This document shows, piece after piece, positions 1 to 11,900 of a DNA stretch of 64,000 bases. The position numbers and the translations under genes were made by a program. Position 1 is the first letter of the stretch; each line of letters starts with the position of its first letter. The stretch comes from Eutreptiella sp. 'Long Island Sound 2002' (lineage: Eukaryota > Euglenozoa > Euglenophyceae > Eutreptiales > Eutreptiaceae): contig OZ038399.1 in the NCBI GenBank assembly GCA_964036045.1, forward strand, positions 27,799,216 to 27,863,215, read 5' to 3'. The notes under the pieces are model-generated. The model was not told the origin of the DNA, did no database searches, and was given only the letters and a program-made list of their open reading frames with translations.

Positions 1-1277
1 CTGTGTGCTGCCGTGGACCCGCCGCTTCGGGGGTCCGGATGGGGACGCCGGGCGGCCCGAGCGCCTGCATCATCGCCCCCCCCCCCCGCCCCACCAGCAC
101 CGCACGGAGCCCGGCCGCGCCCCGGTCACCCCGGCGCCCGCGACGCTCGCCCGCACGATCGGAAGGCGTGGGCCCGGGCCCGCCCGCCGCGCGGTGGACC
201 CGGTGGGTGTGGGTGTGCCTCGCCCGGCTCTCCCCCGCGGGGGCAACCCGTGAGCCCATCAGCCTCTCATCGGGCACACGGAGAGCACAGCCCAAACCCC
301 CCCCCCCCCCAAACGCACACCAAAGCAATGGACACAAACATCGCCACCGCGCGGACCGGGCGGACCGGAGGGGGGGGGGGGCGAGGGGGGGGAGGGGTCC
401 CGGAGAGGGGCCGGCGCCGGGCGAAGCGCTGCTGGGGCGGCGTTGCGTGGCGCATGCGACGTCGGGGCCCCCCCTTCGACCCTCCAACGCGATGAAGGGT
501 CGAGCAACTGGAGGGCCGCGCCACCGACCGGGGGGGGGCACCGGCTGGTCCATTACGGGCACTCGCCGGGGGGTTGGCGCTACGAGGGCGGACGGCTGCG
601 GGTTTGCGCCGTGGCAGAAACCGGGCGCCGTCCTCGGTTTTGTCGGAAATCCGATGCATCGCAGGGCCTTTACCCGAGCGAGACGGCGTTGTGTTTGACA
701 CCGCATGTTTGGGCCGGTCCTCCGTGCTCCAGCCGCGTGCGCCGGTGGTGGGGGCGGGTTGAGGGGCCTCCGCCCCCCCTCCCCGGCACACGGCCACTAA
801 CCCAGACTGAGCAGTACGGTGCGTCCCATTGCCGACCCTCGTGGGGGGCACCACCCGCTTGTGTAGCCGGAAAGGGCCTCTGGCCGTGTGCCCGTGGACG
901 CACAACCACCACCAATGCGGCCGGGGGGGGGGGGGGGGTCAATGACCAGACAACTGAGCCCCTTTCGTGGGCGGGGCCCGGCAGTCGTGCTCGATCCCCG
1001 CAAACCCCGAGCTACGCATTCCCCCCAGGCCTCCAGCAGCCGGCATGGATGGCTCACTGGCACCAAAGCCGCCCGGAGCGCCGGTGCTCTGGGCGGCTGT
1101 GTCCCGGACCGCGCCCCCGCCGGCGGCTCTTGGTGCCTTGAGAAGATGCACGCGACAGTGCGGACCCCGACCACGTCCCTGCGGTCAGCAATGTGGTCGA
1201 CAATCGGGGGGTTTCACGTGCCAATTCACTGCCGTGCGGCAGGACTTCGCGTTGCGATGATGATGGTTGCTGGTGCC
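1..1277. other. GC-rich region, no recognisable gene
   Basis: Very GC-rich sequence with poly(C) or poly(G) runs near 77-88, 297-311, 369-400 and 925-940. Open frames occur on both strands, as expected for GC-rich DNA, but none contains a recognisable domain and they overlap one another. I see no RNA gene or clear regulatory site. Confidence 0.6.
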
Positions 1278-1540
1278 CTGCAGCAGAGTTTTTGCTTAAC
1301 AACTCAGCATCTCCTACGGGGGTGGGGCAGGGGGGGGTCTGACACCCCCCACCCCCTCTTAAGTGATTGGGCAAACTTTTCTCCGGGTCTTCGGCCAATG
1401 AAAAATTTTCTCTGGCGCCTTCGGCGCAAGTCTGTTGAGGCCAAAACATTTCTTCGGCGCCTCCAACAACTCAGGGTCTCCTGGACCCGGGGGTCCCCCT
1501 TGGATCCCCCCCCCCCTTTTAAGGAAAACTCTGCCTGCAG
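1278..1540. mobile_element. Short element with imperfect terminal inverted repeats
   Basis: The left arm (1278-1299, beginning CTGCAGCAGAGTTTT) matches the reverse complement of the right arm (1517-1540, read inward as CTGCAGGCAGAGTTTT). The arms enclose poly(G)/poly(C) tracts, a GGCGCCTTCGGCGC palindrome near 1417-1430, and a direct repeat of about 17 nt (AACAACTCAG...TCTCCT) at 1299-1315 and 1468-1483. No coding potential is visible. It resembles a MITE-like non-autonomous DNA element, but no target-site duplication is evident, so it could also be a simple foldback repeat. Confidence 0.4.
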
Positions 1541-3689
1541 CCCTGCAGCGTCGGCACTGCCCACTTTGCTGAACGCGGTCGTAATCGTGGCTTCGTCGTT
1601 GGATTGCAGGGTTTGACAGAGGGCGAGAGGGGGCTCAACAACATTGCGGGCACAGGAGCCGGTCTCACGTGTACGCGACGCCCGGCGGTCCCCTGTCTTT
1701 CTCAACAAATTGGGTGTCGCGGGCATTTCGGCCGACTGCACTTGGCTTCCCACTGTATAGGGATGGCCGAGGCTTCGGTTGCTGCGTGCCACAGACGTGC
1801 CACACCCCCAAGCCACACCTTTTTCTATTGCGGACCCTTGCATGCCATGCTTAAACTTGGTGCCAATCCCACGGGCCTCCTAATCCGGGCTCCTCAGCGG
1901 AGGGTCCGTGGAGCGATGCGTGGCCCCCACCACCGCGCTGGTGTTGCGCACCCCGCATGCCAAGTGGGGGCCAAGGTGCGCAGCACGGGCTCTGGGATTT
2001 CCCCTGATGGCACGAAGTCCTACCACCGCCCAACCCCCTTTTTCAACAGGGCAGGCCCCACACAGCCCCCCTGATCCTCCGCCCCCGACCCCTTGTCCGA
2101 GGCCCCTTTCCATGAGCTGCGATCGGGCCCAGGCTGCGCCGCCTTCAGGGCCGGTGTGAATGTGTGCGAATGCCTTTGCTTTGATCTGGATTGTAAAGAT
2201 GACTGCAACGAGACAAAAGTGTTTGGGCGTTCAGCCGTCGGATCGCAGCGCCAGTGGGGCACCTGCATCTGTCGGACATGCTTTGTGCCACTGCTCTGTG
2301 AAACAGTGCGAGTTCAGACTTCCAATTGCAGATACGCCCCTTCTCCCCTTGCGTGAGCAAGGTCTTGCCAAGCATGCCGGCATTGCCTAACCATTGTTTC
2401 CCTGACTTCGGCCTACACAAGTGGTAGGGCGCAATTGGAGCCCCGCCAAACCTGGGGGGGGGGGCGGGGGGCGCTGTGTCAGCGGTTCTCTTCCTGCCGT
2501 TGATCAGCCACCATGAAATCCGGCACCGAAGGGCGCACTATTCCCTCTCTCATGGTTGAGGAAGGGGACACAAGCACACTCCTAAAACTGTTCTTCATTC
2601 ACGACAGGGTGCCTCTGCACAATATTGCCTGCAGGCACACAATACCCATGCACAGCACACCGGGGGCCACAATGTCCCCTTGGAATGGCATTGCTAGTCT
2701 GTGCCTGCACATGTTACGCATTTCAGAATGCACAAGTCAAGTGTCCAGGGCTGCCTCCGCGTCCCATGCACTCGCTGCCCTCCACTCCCTGGTTGTCATC
2801 AATATCCTCATCCAGTTCCATGCTGTGCATCAGTTCTGCCAGTACATTGTGATGGGCAGCATACCTCCGGTCCATCAGATCTGCAACATCCAAGCAAAAT
2901 GTAGATTTCGATTTTTCACAATGCGAAATTAGGACAATTTGGAATTTGATTTTGATTGTTTTTCATAAAAGAGACAAATAAAGCATGATTGGAATGGGAA
3001 TGTTTTGAATTTTTTAATGTACACACAGACCTTAATTTCAATTTGCTTTAGTGTGCCACAGTTGAAAAGTGCCACAGTTTTATTGCTAAATGAGGGCTGG
3101 ATGTTTTGCTCACCAACGCAGACTTGTCACATCTGATGCATCATTGTAGGAAATCCTGGACTGCTGACACAACAAGAAATTGGAAAAGTTGTCAGGTGCA
3201 GGCAACCTACCGATAAACTTTCGTTTTGTCATAGCCAGGGAGGGGAGGGTGCTGTGTGTGTTGCGGCTGATGTCTTTTGTTGCAACTCATTAAGGCGGCG
3301 CTTGCGGGTGAACAGTATCACCCACTACTTATGCTCCAGTCAAAAGGCCAAGGATTTGGCGCAGCCATAACAATGGCTACACTGTGTCTTTCAAACCCAG
3401 TCAGCCCTCTATTGCCAATATTTGTATTGCTGTCTGCACATTGTGCAGGTGCAAGGCACGGATAGGCGAGTCGACAGAACGGGCAGTTCAGCAGCTATGC
3501 AAAGCGAATTCCCCCCGTCAAAAACCCAACAATTTGCATCTGATTTTTTGTTGCACTTTGAAACATGAAAAACATTTTTTTTGGCGCAACTCCATTGTTA
3601 AATGGTGAGTAGAGGCGAGTGAGCACACGTGTGCGAAGAAAAATGTTGCATCCAAACCCTCTCAGACATACATTCAGCCCCCCAAACAA
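1541..3689. other. Non-coding stretch, GC-rich then AT-richer
   Basis: 1541-2930 is mixed-composition sequence with short overlapping open frames that match no family I recognise. From about 2930 to 3690 base composition shifts to AT-rich (for example the run of A/T-rich words at 2930-3020), with no open frame of note. The shift suggests a change of sequence origin rather than a gene. Confidence 0.5.
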
Positions 3690-3912
3690 ACACTGCCACA
3701 CTGCTTTGGGGCAGTGGGCGGTGGAACTCCTTCAGCACACTAGCACAGTGCCGCACTGCCTGGGGGCAGTGGGCAGTGGAACTCCTCTGCCGTACACGGC
3801 CGCACTGCCGGGGGGCAGTGGGCAGTGGAACCCTGCGTTCGGGCAGCGGGCAGTGGGTCTCCTGTTGTGCACTGCCGCACTGCCTTGGGGCAGTGGGCAG
3901 TGGAACATCATC
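3690..3912 (-). repeat. Minisatellite block A, reverse orientation
   Basis: About four imperfect copies of a 55-65 bp unit whose core reads CACTGCC...GGGGCAGTGG followed by GCAGTGGAAC. The same unit recurs in the opposite orientation at 4075-4425. The two blocks are separated by about 160 bp of unrelated AT-richer sequence containing two CCAATTGG-like words. The core is itself a near-palindrome (CACTGCC/GGCAGTG). Confidence 0.75.
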
Positions 3913-4074
3913 AAACTGGAAGCAGGGTTTTCCAAATTGGTAAGCACACATTGTTTCCCAATTGGTGAACACGTGTAGCTTGGCAATGGAAATGTATCGT
4001 CTTAGTGGTATTGGGGCCACTTTCAGATTAGGTTTTGAGAAAGACGGGCTACTGCCCCTGGACAGTGCAGCAGT

Positions 4075-4425
4075 GTACAGAAGGAGTTCCACTGCCTAGT
4101 GTCCCAGGCATTGTGGCAGTGTGCCGCAACAGTTCCGCTGCTTAGTGCTCCCAGTGAGTGCAGGGAGTGCAGCAGTGTACTGCGGGAGTCCCACTGCCCA
4201 CTGCCCCAAGGCAGTGCGGCGGTGTGCCGCAAGAGTTCCACTGCCCACTGCCCCAAGGCAGCGAGGCAATGTACAGAAGGAGTTCCACTGCGGGCTGCCC
4301 CAAGGCAGTGAGGTAGTGTCAAGGCAGTGAGGTAGTGTACAGAAGGTGTTCCGCTGCCCACTGCCCGAAGGCAGTGAGGCAGTCTACTTGAGGAGTTCCA
4401 CTGCCCATTGCCCCATAGATCGCCA
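4075..4425 (+). repeat. Minisatellite block A, forward orientation
   Basis: About six degenerate copies of a unit with the core AGTTCCACTGCCCACTGCC then CCAAGGCAGTG, the exact reverse complement of the block at 3690-3912. Together they form a large inverted repeat. A local duplication of GGCAGTGAGGTAGTGT is visible near 4300-4340. Confidence 0.75.
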
Positions 4426-4695
4426 AGTGTTGCGAGATTCATTCTGCCGCAAAGTAGCGCAGAAGGTAGATTACCGCAATGCCGCATGCAGCAACTGCAA
4501 GTACCCCCCCCCCCCCCGGTGTCGTTCCCCACCCCTTGTCGTTCCCCGGGGTGGGGGGGTGGGGGACCGTCACTTGGTCAACCCAGAATTTTTCGTTGCG
4601 GCTCATTGTGTTGTTTTGTGGGTGGCCGTGTTGTGGGGCACTACCACTTGCATCCCTTGCACTCATGGCAGGACATTTTGCTCACTTTCGCTGAA

Positions 4696-5499
4696 ATGGA
4701 ACTTGACAACACAACCATGTTTCCCCCTGGGACAAGTGTGATGTTTATCCGCTCCACGGGGGGCCCTGTTTTGGCGCAGGTCGTTGGACATTGAGAGCAC
4801 GGTGATGCATAGCGCCGCATCTCTTATGACCGCGATGGCAAGACCGTCTTGCACGACCGTGCGTTTGTTCGGCGCCTTTCTCTGCCACGTGCTCCCTCTC
4901 CGCCTGATGCATTGCGTGGGGCCACTTTGGCTGCCTACTTCCCGGATGGCTTGAAGTTTTCGCAATTGCTCGATAGTGCATATTTCCGGGAACATGAAGA
5001 TGAACAAGGTTCATCCTCATCCGATTGAAATTCAGATTCAGATTCAGATTCAGATTCACGTTCTGTGATTTCTTCCACTGATGATGACTCTTCCGGTGGT
5101 GGTTTGGATGCTCCGGACAGTGCAAGGCATGCAGACGGTGGGGCAGAAAGTGATGTGTCTAGCTTGACTTCTGCCGAAGAATTGCTTGATGCGCCCACAA
5201 CGGATGATGATAGTGACCTGAATTCTGACACGGAGGTTGTGTGGGTGAAGAGTGCCCGTGGTGTGTGGGGCATGGGACACAATTTTGGGAACAAGTTGTA
5301 TTTTACAAGGGATTTTCCCGAAGGGAAATGGGTTCCCAAAAATCTGCTTGCGCCTGCCAAGCCTCCTACCAAGAAGGAAAAACCACCACCCAAGAGTGTT
5401 GCCCAAAGCATTCCAGTGGAAAGTGGTGAGCATGTGCAAGAGTTCAAGGTGACGTGGAGCAGGACCAAGAAATTTTACACCGAGCCGGTCAAGGAGTAG
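4696..5499 (+). pseudogene. Broken ORF with SH3/Tudor-like module and acidic Ser-rich middle
   Basis: A single frame runs from ATG 4696 to TAG 5499 but is interrupted by three in-frame stops (TGA at about 4792, TAG at about 4816, TGA at about 5026), so it is a pseudogene unless these are spliced out. Residues 1-60 form a small beta-rich module (GTSVMFIRSTGG, then AQVVGH, then YDRDGKTV) that aligns with modules at 34393-34662 and 49082-49409. The middle is acidic and Ser-rich, including an (Asp-Ser)n run encoded by a GATTCA repeat at 5029-5060. The last 60 residues contain SIPVESGEHVQEFKV, found again at 37084-37187. Function is unknown; repeated association with poly(C)-capped elements suggests an element-encoded chromatin- or nucleic-acid-binding protein (inference). 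Confidence 0.5.
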
Positions 5500-5605
5500 G
5501 TCTCCGTACATTGGCGGCCCTTTGAACACATCCTATGCTGAGTGCTTTTGTTTTATGCTGCAATTTCTGTGCCTGCAAATGTGCGTGTACCGTAGGGGTG
5601 TGGTC

Positions 5606-5675
5606 CCCCAGGGGGGGGTGGGGGACCGTCACTTGGTGACCATCCCCCAGGGGGTGGTGGGGGACCGTCTTCCCC
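5606..5675 (+). repeat. Short tandem GTCCCCCA/GGTGGGGGACCG repeats
   Basis: Two tandem copies of a unit of about 45 bp containing GGTGGGGGACCGTC and CCCCCAGGGGG, each a near-palindrome with strong hairpin and G-quadruplex potential. The same pair occurs at 37365-37440 in the short form of this element family. Confidence 0.7.
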
Positions 5676-5854
5676 AGGGGGGGGGGTTTCTGAGAAATCC
5701 GATACCGTGGGGGGTTTTGAAAACCCCCCCCTTTTTTTAAAAATGGTCCGAGGGGGGGTTTTAAGGGTGTTTTTTGACGCACACACATCATTTGTGCGAT
5801 TTTTTTTCTGGTGTTGTTCTTTTAGACTGCACATCCAGAGTTTTGTCCCTGCTC

Positions 5855-5960
5855 CCAATTCAGCCACTTTTGATTTTGTCCCCTTAGCTATGGACCCCCC
5901 ACAATGCAAGGGTGACGTTGCATTTCCGCCCTTTTTTTGGACATTTCTGATTTTGCCCCC
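5855..5960 (-). repeat. Hybrid unit at the edge of the 85-bp satellite
   Basis: The sequence from GCCACTTTTGATTTTGTCCC through TTTCCGCCC follows the pattern of the ~104-bp satellite at 22-26 kb (compare 22455-22515). It then passes into TTCTGATTTTGCCCCC and AGCGGTGGGGATCCCC, the pattern of the 85-bp satellite. It is therefore a transition unit linking the two families. Confidence 0.65.
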
Positions 5961-8900
5961 AGCTTTGAAGCGGTGGGGATCCCCGATACGGCAGGGGTGA
6001 GGTAGCCAATTTGCCCACTTGTGGGCCATTTCTGATTTTGCCCCCCGCTCTGCAGCGGTGGGGATCCCCGATACGGCAGGGGTGAGGTAACCAATTTGCC
6101 CACTTGTGGGCCACTTCTGATTTTGCCCCCCGCTCTGCAGTGGTGGGGATCCCCGATACGGCAGGGGTGAGGTAGCCACTTTGCCCACTTGTGGGCCACT
6201 TCTGATTTTGCCCCCCGCTCTGAAGCGGTGGGGATCCCCGATACGGCAGGGGTGAGGTAGCCACTTTGCCCACTTGTGGGCCACTTCTGATTTTGCCCCC
6301 CGCTCTGAAGCGGCGGGGATCCCCGATACGGCAGGGGTGAGGTAGCCACTTTGCCCACTTGTGGGCCACTTCTGATTTTGCCCCCCGCTCTGAAGCGGCG
6401 GGGATCCCCGATACGGCAGGGGTGAGGTAGCCACTTTGCCCACTTGTGGGCCACTTCTGATTTTGCCCCCCGCTCTGAAGCGGTGGGGATCCCCGATACG
6501 GCAGGGGTGAGGTAACCACTTTGCCCACTTGTGGGCCACTTCTGATTTTGCCCCCCGCTCTGCAGCGGTGGGGATCCCCGATACGGCAGGGGTGAGGTAG
6601 CCACTTTGCCCACTTGTGGGCCACTTCTGATTTTGCCCCCCGCTTTGCAGCGGTGGGGATCCCCGATACGGCAGGGGTGAGGTAGCCAATTTGCCCACTT
6701 GTGGGCCACTTCTGATTTTGCCCCCCGCTCTGAAGCGGCGGAGAACCCCGATACGGCAGGGGTGAGGTAGCCACTTTGCCCACTTGTGGGCCACTTCTGA
6801 TTTTGCCCCCCGCTATGAAGCGGTGGGGATCCCCGATACGGCAGGGGTGAGGTAGCCACTTTGTCCACTTGTGGGCCACTTCTGATTTTGCCCCCCGCTC
6901 TGAAGCGGTGGGGATCCCCGATATGGCAGGGGTGAGGTAGCCACTTTGCCCACTTGTGGGCCACTTCTGATTTTGCCCCCCGCTCTGAAGCGGTGGGGAT
7001 CCCCGATACGGCAGGGGTGAGGTAGCCACTTTGCCCACTTGTGGGCCACTTCTGATTTTGCCCCCCGCTTTGCAGCGGTGGGGATCCCCGATACGGCAGC
7101 GGTGAGGTAGCCAATTTGCCCACTTGTGGGCCACTTCTGATTTTGCCCCCCGCTCTGAAGCGGCGGAGAACCCCTATACGGCAGGGGTGAGGTAGCCACT
7201 TTGCCCACTTGTGGGCCACTTCTGATTTTGCCCCCCGCTATGAAGCGGTGGGGATCCCCGATACGGCAGGGGTGAGGTAGCCACTTTGCCCACTTGTGGG
7301 CCACTTCTGATTTTGCCCCCCGCTCTGAAGCGGTGGGGATCCCCGATACGGCAGGGGTGAGGTAGCCACTTTGCCCACTTGTGGGCCACTTCTGATTTTG
7401 CCCCCCGCTCTGAAGCGGTGGGGATCCCCGATACGGCAGGGGTGAGGTAGCCAATTTGCCCACTTGTGGGCCACTTCTGATTTTGCCCCCCGCTCTGAAG
7501 CGGTGGGGATCCCCGATACGGCAGGGGTGAGGTAGCCAATTTGCCCACTTGTGGGCCACTTCTGATTTTGCCCCCCGCTCTGCAGCGGTGGGGATCCCCG
7601 ATACGGCAGGGGTGAGGTAGCCACTTTGCCCACTTGTGGGCTGGCCACTTCTGATTTTGCCCCCCGCTCTGAAGCGGTGGGGATCCCTGATACGGCAGGG
7701 GTGAGGTAGCCACTTTGCCCACTTGTGGGCCACTTCTGATTTTGCCCCCCGCTCTGAAGCGGTGGGGATCCCCGATACGGCAGGGGTGAGGTAGCCACTT
7801 TGCCCACTTGTGGGCCACTTCTGATTTTGCCCCCCGCTCTGAAGCGGTGGGGATCCCCGATACGGCAAGGGTGAGGTAGCCAATTTGCCCACTTGTGGGC
7901 CACTTCTGATTTTGCCCCCCGCTCTGCAGCGGTGGGGATCCCCGATACGGCAGGGGTGAGGTAGCCACTTTGCCCACTTGTGGGCCGGCCACTTCTGATT
8001 TTGCCCCCCGCTCTGAAGCGGTGGGGATCCCTGATACGGCAGGGGTGAGGTAGCCACTTTGCCCACTTGTGGGCCACTTCTGATTTTGCCCCCCGCTCTG
8101 AAGCGGTGGGGATCCCCGATACGGCAGGGGTGAGGTAGCCACTTTGCCCACTTGTGGGCCACTTCTGATTTTGCCCCCCGCTATGAAGCGGCGGGGATCC
8201 CCGATACGGCAGGGGTGAGGTAGCGACTTTGCCCACTTGTGGGCCACTTCTGATTTTGCCCCCGCTCTGAAGCGGTGGGGATCCCTGATACGGCAGGGGT
8301 GAGGTAGCCACTTTGCCCACTTGTGGGCCACTTCTGATTTTGCCCCCCGCTCTGAAGCGGTGGGGATCCCCGATACGGCAGGGGTGAGGTAGCCACTTTG
8401 CCCACTTGTGGGCCACTTCTGATTTTGCCCCCCGCTCTGAAGCGGTGGGGATCCCCGATACGGCAAGGGTGAGGTAGCCAATTTGCCCACTTGTGGGCCA
8501 CTTCTGATTTTGCCCCCCGCTCTGCAGCGGTGGGGATCCCCGATACGGCAGGGGTGAGGTAGCCACTTTGCCCACTTGTGGGCCGGCCACTTCTGATTTT
8601 GCCCCCCGCTCTGAAGCGGCGGGGATCCCCGATACGGCAGGGGTGAGGTAGCGACTTTGCCCACTTGTGGGCCACTTCTGATTTTGCCCCCGCTCTGAAG
8701 CGGTGGGGATCCCTGATACGGCAGGGGTGAGGTAGCCACTTTGCCCACTTGTGGGCCACTTCTGATTTTGCCCCCCGCTCTGCAGCGGTGGGGATCCCTG
8801 ATACGGCAGGGGTGAGGTAGCCACTTTGCCCACTTGTGGGCCACTTCTGATTTTGCCCCCCGCTCTGAAGCGGTGGGGATCCCCGATACGGCAGGGGTGA

Positions 8901-11900
8901 GGTAGCCACTTTGCCCACTTGTCGGCCGGTTCTCATTTTGCCCCCCGCTCTGCAGCGGTGGGGATCCCCGATACGGCAGGGGTGAGGTAGCCACTTTGCC
9001 CACTTGTGGGCGGGCCACTTCTGATTTTGCCCCCCGCTCTGAAGCGGCGGAGAACCCCGATACGGCAGGGGTGAGTTAGCCACTTTGCCCACTTGTGGGC
9101 CACTTCTGATTTTGCCCCCCGCTCTGAAGCGGTGGGGATCCCCGATACGGCAGGGGTGAGGTAGCCAATTTGCCCACTTGTGGGCCACTTCTGATTTTGC
9201 CCCCCGCTCTGAAGCGGTGGGGATCCCCGATACGGCAGGGGTGAGGTAGCCACTTTGCCCACTTGTGGGCCACTTCTGATTTTGCCCCCCGCTCTGCAGC
9301 GGTGGGGATCCCCGATACGGCAGGGGTGAGGTAGCCACTTTGCCCACTTGTGGGCCACTTCTGATTTTGCCCCCCGCTCTGAAGCGGCGGGGATCCCCGA
9401 TACGGCAGGGGTGAGGTAGCCAATTTGCCCACTTGTGGGCCACTTCTGATTTTGCCCCCCGCTCTGAAGCGGTGGGGATCCCCGATACGGCAGGAGTGAG
9501 GTAGCCACTTTGCCCACTTGTGGGCCACTTCTGATTTTGCCCCCCGCTCTGAAGCGGTGGGGATCCCTGATACGGCAGGGGTGAGGTAGCCAATTTGCCC
9601 ACTTGTGGGCCACTTCTGATTTTGCCCCCCGCTCTGAAGCGGTGGGGATCCCCGATACGGCAGGGGTGAGGTAGCCACTTTGCCCACTTGTGGGCCACTT
9701 CTGATTTTGCCCCCCGCTCTGAAGCGGTGGGGATCCCCGATACGGCAGGGGTGAGGTAGCCAATTTGCCCACTTGTGGGCCACTTCTGATTTTGCCCCCC
9801 GCTCTGCAGCGGTGGGGATCCCCGATACGGCAGGGGTGAGGTAGCCACTTTGCCCACTTGTGGGCCACTTCTGATTTTGCCCCCCGCTCTGCAGCGGTGG
9901 GGATCCCTGATACGGCAGGTGTGAGGTAGCCACTTTGCCCACTTGTGGGCCACTTCTGATTTTGCCCCCCGCTCTGCAGCGGTGCGGGTCCCCGATACGG
10001 CAGGGGTGAGGTAGCCACTTTGCCCACTTGTGGGCCACTTCTGATTTTGCCCCCCGCTCTGAAGCGGTGGGGATCCCCGATACGGCAGGGGTGAGGTAGC
10101 CACTTTGCCCACTTGTGGGCCACTTCTGATTTTGCCCCCCGCTCTGAAGCGGTGGGGATCCCCGATACGGCAGGGGTGAGGTAGCCACTTTGCCCACTTG
10201 TGGGCAACTTCTGATTTTGCCCCCCGATCTGAAGCGGTGGGGATCCCCGATACGGCAGGGGTGAGGTAGCCAATTTGCCCACTTGTGGGCCACTTCTGAT
10301 TTTGCCCCCCGCTCTGAAGCGGCGGAGAACCCCGATACGGCAGGGGTGAGGTAGCCACTTTGCCCACTTGTGGGCCACTTCTGATTTTGCCCCCCGCTCC
10401 GAAGCGGTGGGGATCCCCGATACGGCAGGGGTGAGGTAGCCAATTTGCCCACTTGTGGGCCACTTCTGATTTTGCCCCCCGCTCTGCAGCGGTGCGGGTC
10501 CCCGATACGGCAGGGGTGAGGTAGCCACTTTGCCCACTTGTGGGCCACTTCTGATTTTGCCCCCCGCTCTGAAGCGGTGGGGATCCCCGATACGGCAGGG
10601 GTGAGGTAGCCACTTTGCCCACTTGTCGGCCTCTTCTGATTTTGCCCCCCGCTCTGAAGCGGTGGGGATCCCCGATACGGCAGGGGTGAGGTAGCCAATT
10701 TGCCCACTTGTGGGCCACTTCTGATTTTGCCCCCCGCTCTGCAGCGGTGGGGATCCCCGATACGGCAGGGGTGAGGTAGCCACTTTGCCCACTTGTGGGC
10801 CACTTCTGATTTTGCCCCCCGCTCTGCAGCGGTGGGGATCCCTGAAACGGCAGGTGTGAGGTAGCCACTTTGCCCACTTGTGGGCCACTTCTGATTTTGC
10901 CCCCCGCTCTGCAGCGGTGCGGGTCCCCGATACGGCAGGGGTGAGGTAGCCAATTTGCCCACTTGTGGGCCACTTCTGATTTTGCCCCCCGCTCTGAAGC
11001 GGTGGGGATCCCCGATACGGCAGGGGTGAGGTAGCCACTTTGCCCACTTGTGGGCCACTTCTGATTTTGCCCCCCGCTCTGAAGCGGTGGGGATCCCCGA
11101 TACGGCAGGGGTGAGGTAGCCACTTTGCCCACTTGTGGGCAACTTCTGATTTTGCCCCCCGATCTGAAGCGGTGGGGATCCCCGATACGGCAGGGGTGAG
11201 GTAGCCAATTTGCCCACTTGTGGGCCACTTCTGATTTTGCCCCCCGCTCTGAAGCGGCGGAGAACCCCGATACGGCAGGGGTGAGGTAGCCACTTTGCCC
11301 ACTTGTGGGCCACTTCTGATTTTGCCCCCCGCTCCGAAGCGGTGGGGATCCCCGATACGGCAGGGGTGAGGTAGCCAATTTGCCCACTTGTGGGCCACTT
11401 CTGATTTTGCCCCCCGCTCTGCAGCGGTGCGGGTCCCCGATACGGCAGGGCTGAGGTAGCCACTTTGCCCACTTGTGGGCCACTTCTGATTTTGCCCCCC
11501 GCTCTGCAGCGGCGGAGAACCCCGATACGGCAGGGGTGAGGTAGCCACTTTGCCCACTTGTGGGCCACTTCTGATTTTGCCCCCCGCTCTGCAGCGGTGG
11601 GGATTCCCGATACGGCAGGGGTGAGGTAGCCACTTTGCCCACTTGTGGGCCACTTCTGATTTTGCCCCCCGCTCTCAAGCGGCGGGGATCCTCGATACGG
11701 CAGGGGTGAGGTAGCCACTTTGCCCACTTGTGGGCCACTTCTGATTTTGCCCCCCGCTCTGCAGCGGTGGGGATCCCCGATACGGCAGGGGTGAGGTAGC
11801 CACTTTGCCCACTTGTGGGCCACTTCTGATTTTGCCCCCCGCTCTGCAGCGGTGGGGATCCCCGATACGGCAGGGGTGAGGTAGCCAATTTGCCCACTTG

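Larger units (their letters stand above)
4501..5770 (+). mobile_element. GTAC/poly(C)-capped element, long form (element D)
   Basis: Begins with GTAC followed by a C-run (4501-4517), then CCTTGTCGTTCCCC-type words and GTGGGGGACCGTCACTTGG. The same terminal words bound the short element at 36983-37467, and the 3' part (5605-5770) reappears inverted at 21525-21745. The interior encodes one broken reading frame (4696-5499). The right boundary is not sharp: no matching GTAC lies at the end of the poly(C/G) zone near 5770. The short element at 37 kb looks like an internally deleted version of this one. Superfamily is not assignable; no transposase is visible. Confidence 0.5.

Noticed and set aside
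1-1277. Overlapping long ORFs in the GC-rich left edge
   Set aside because: Mutually overlapping on both strands, many begin at non-ATG codons, and the peptides are low-complexity Pro/Gly/Arg without domains.
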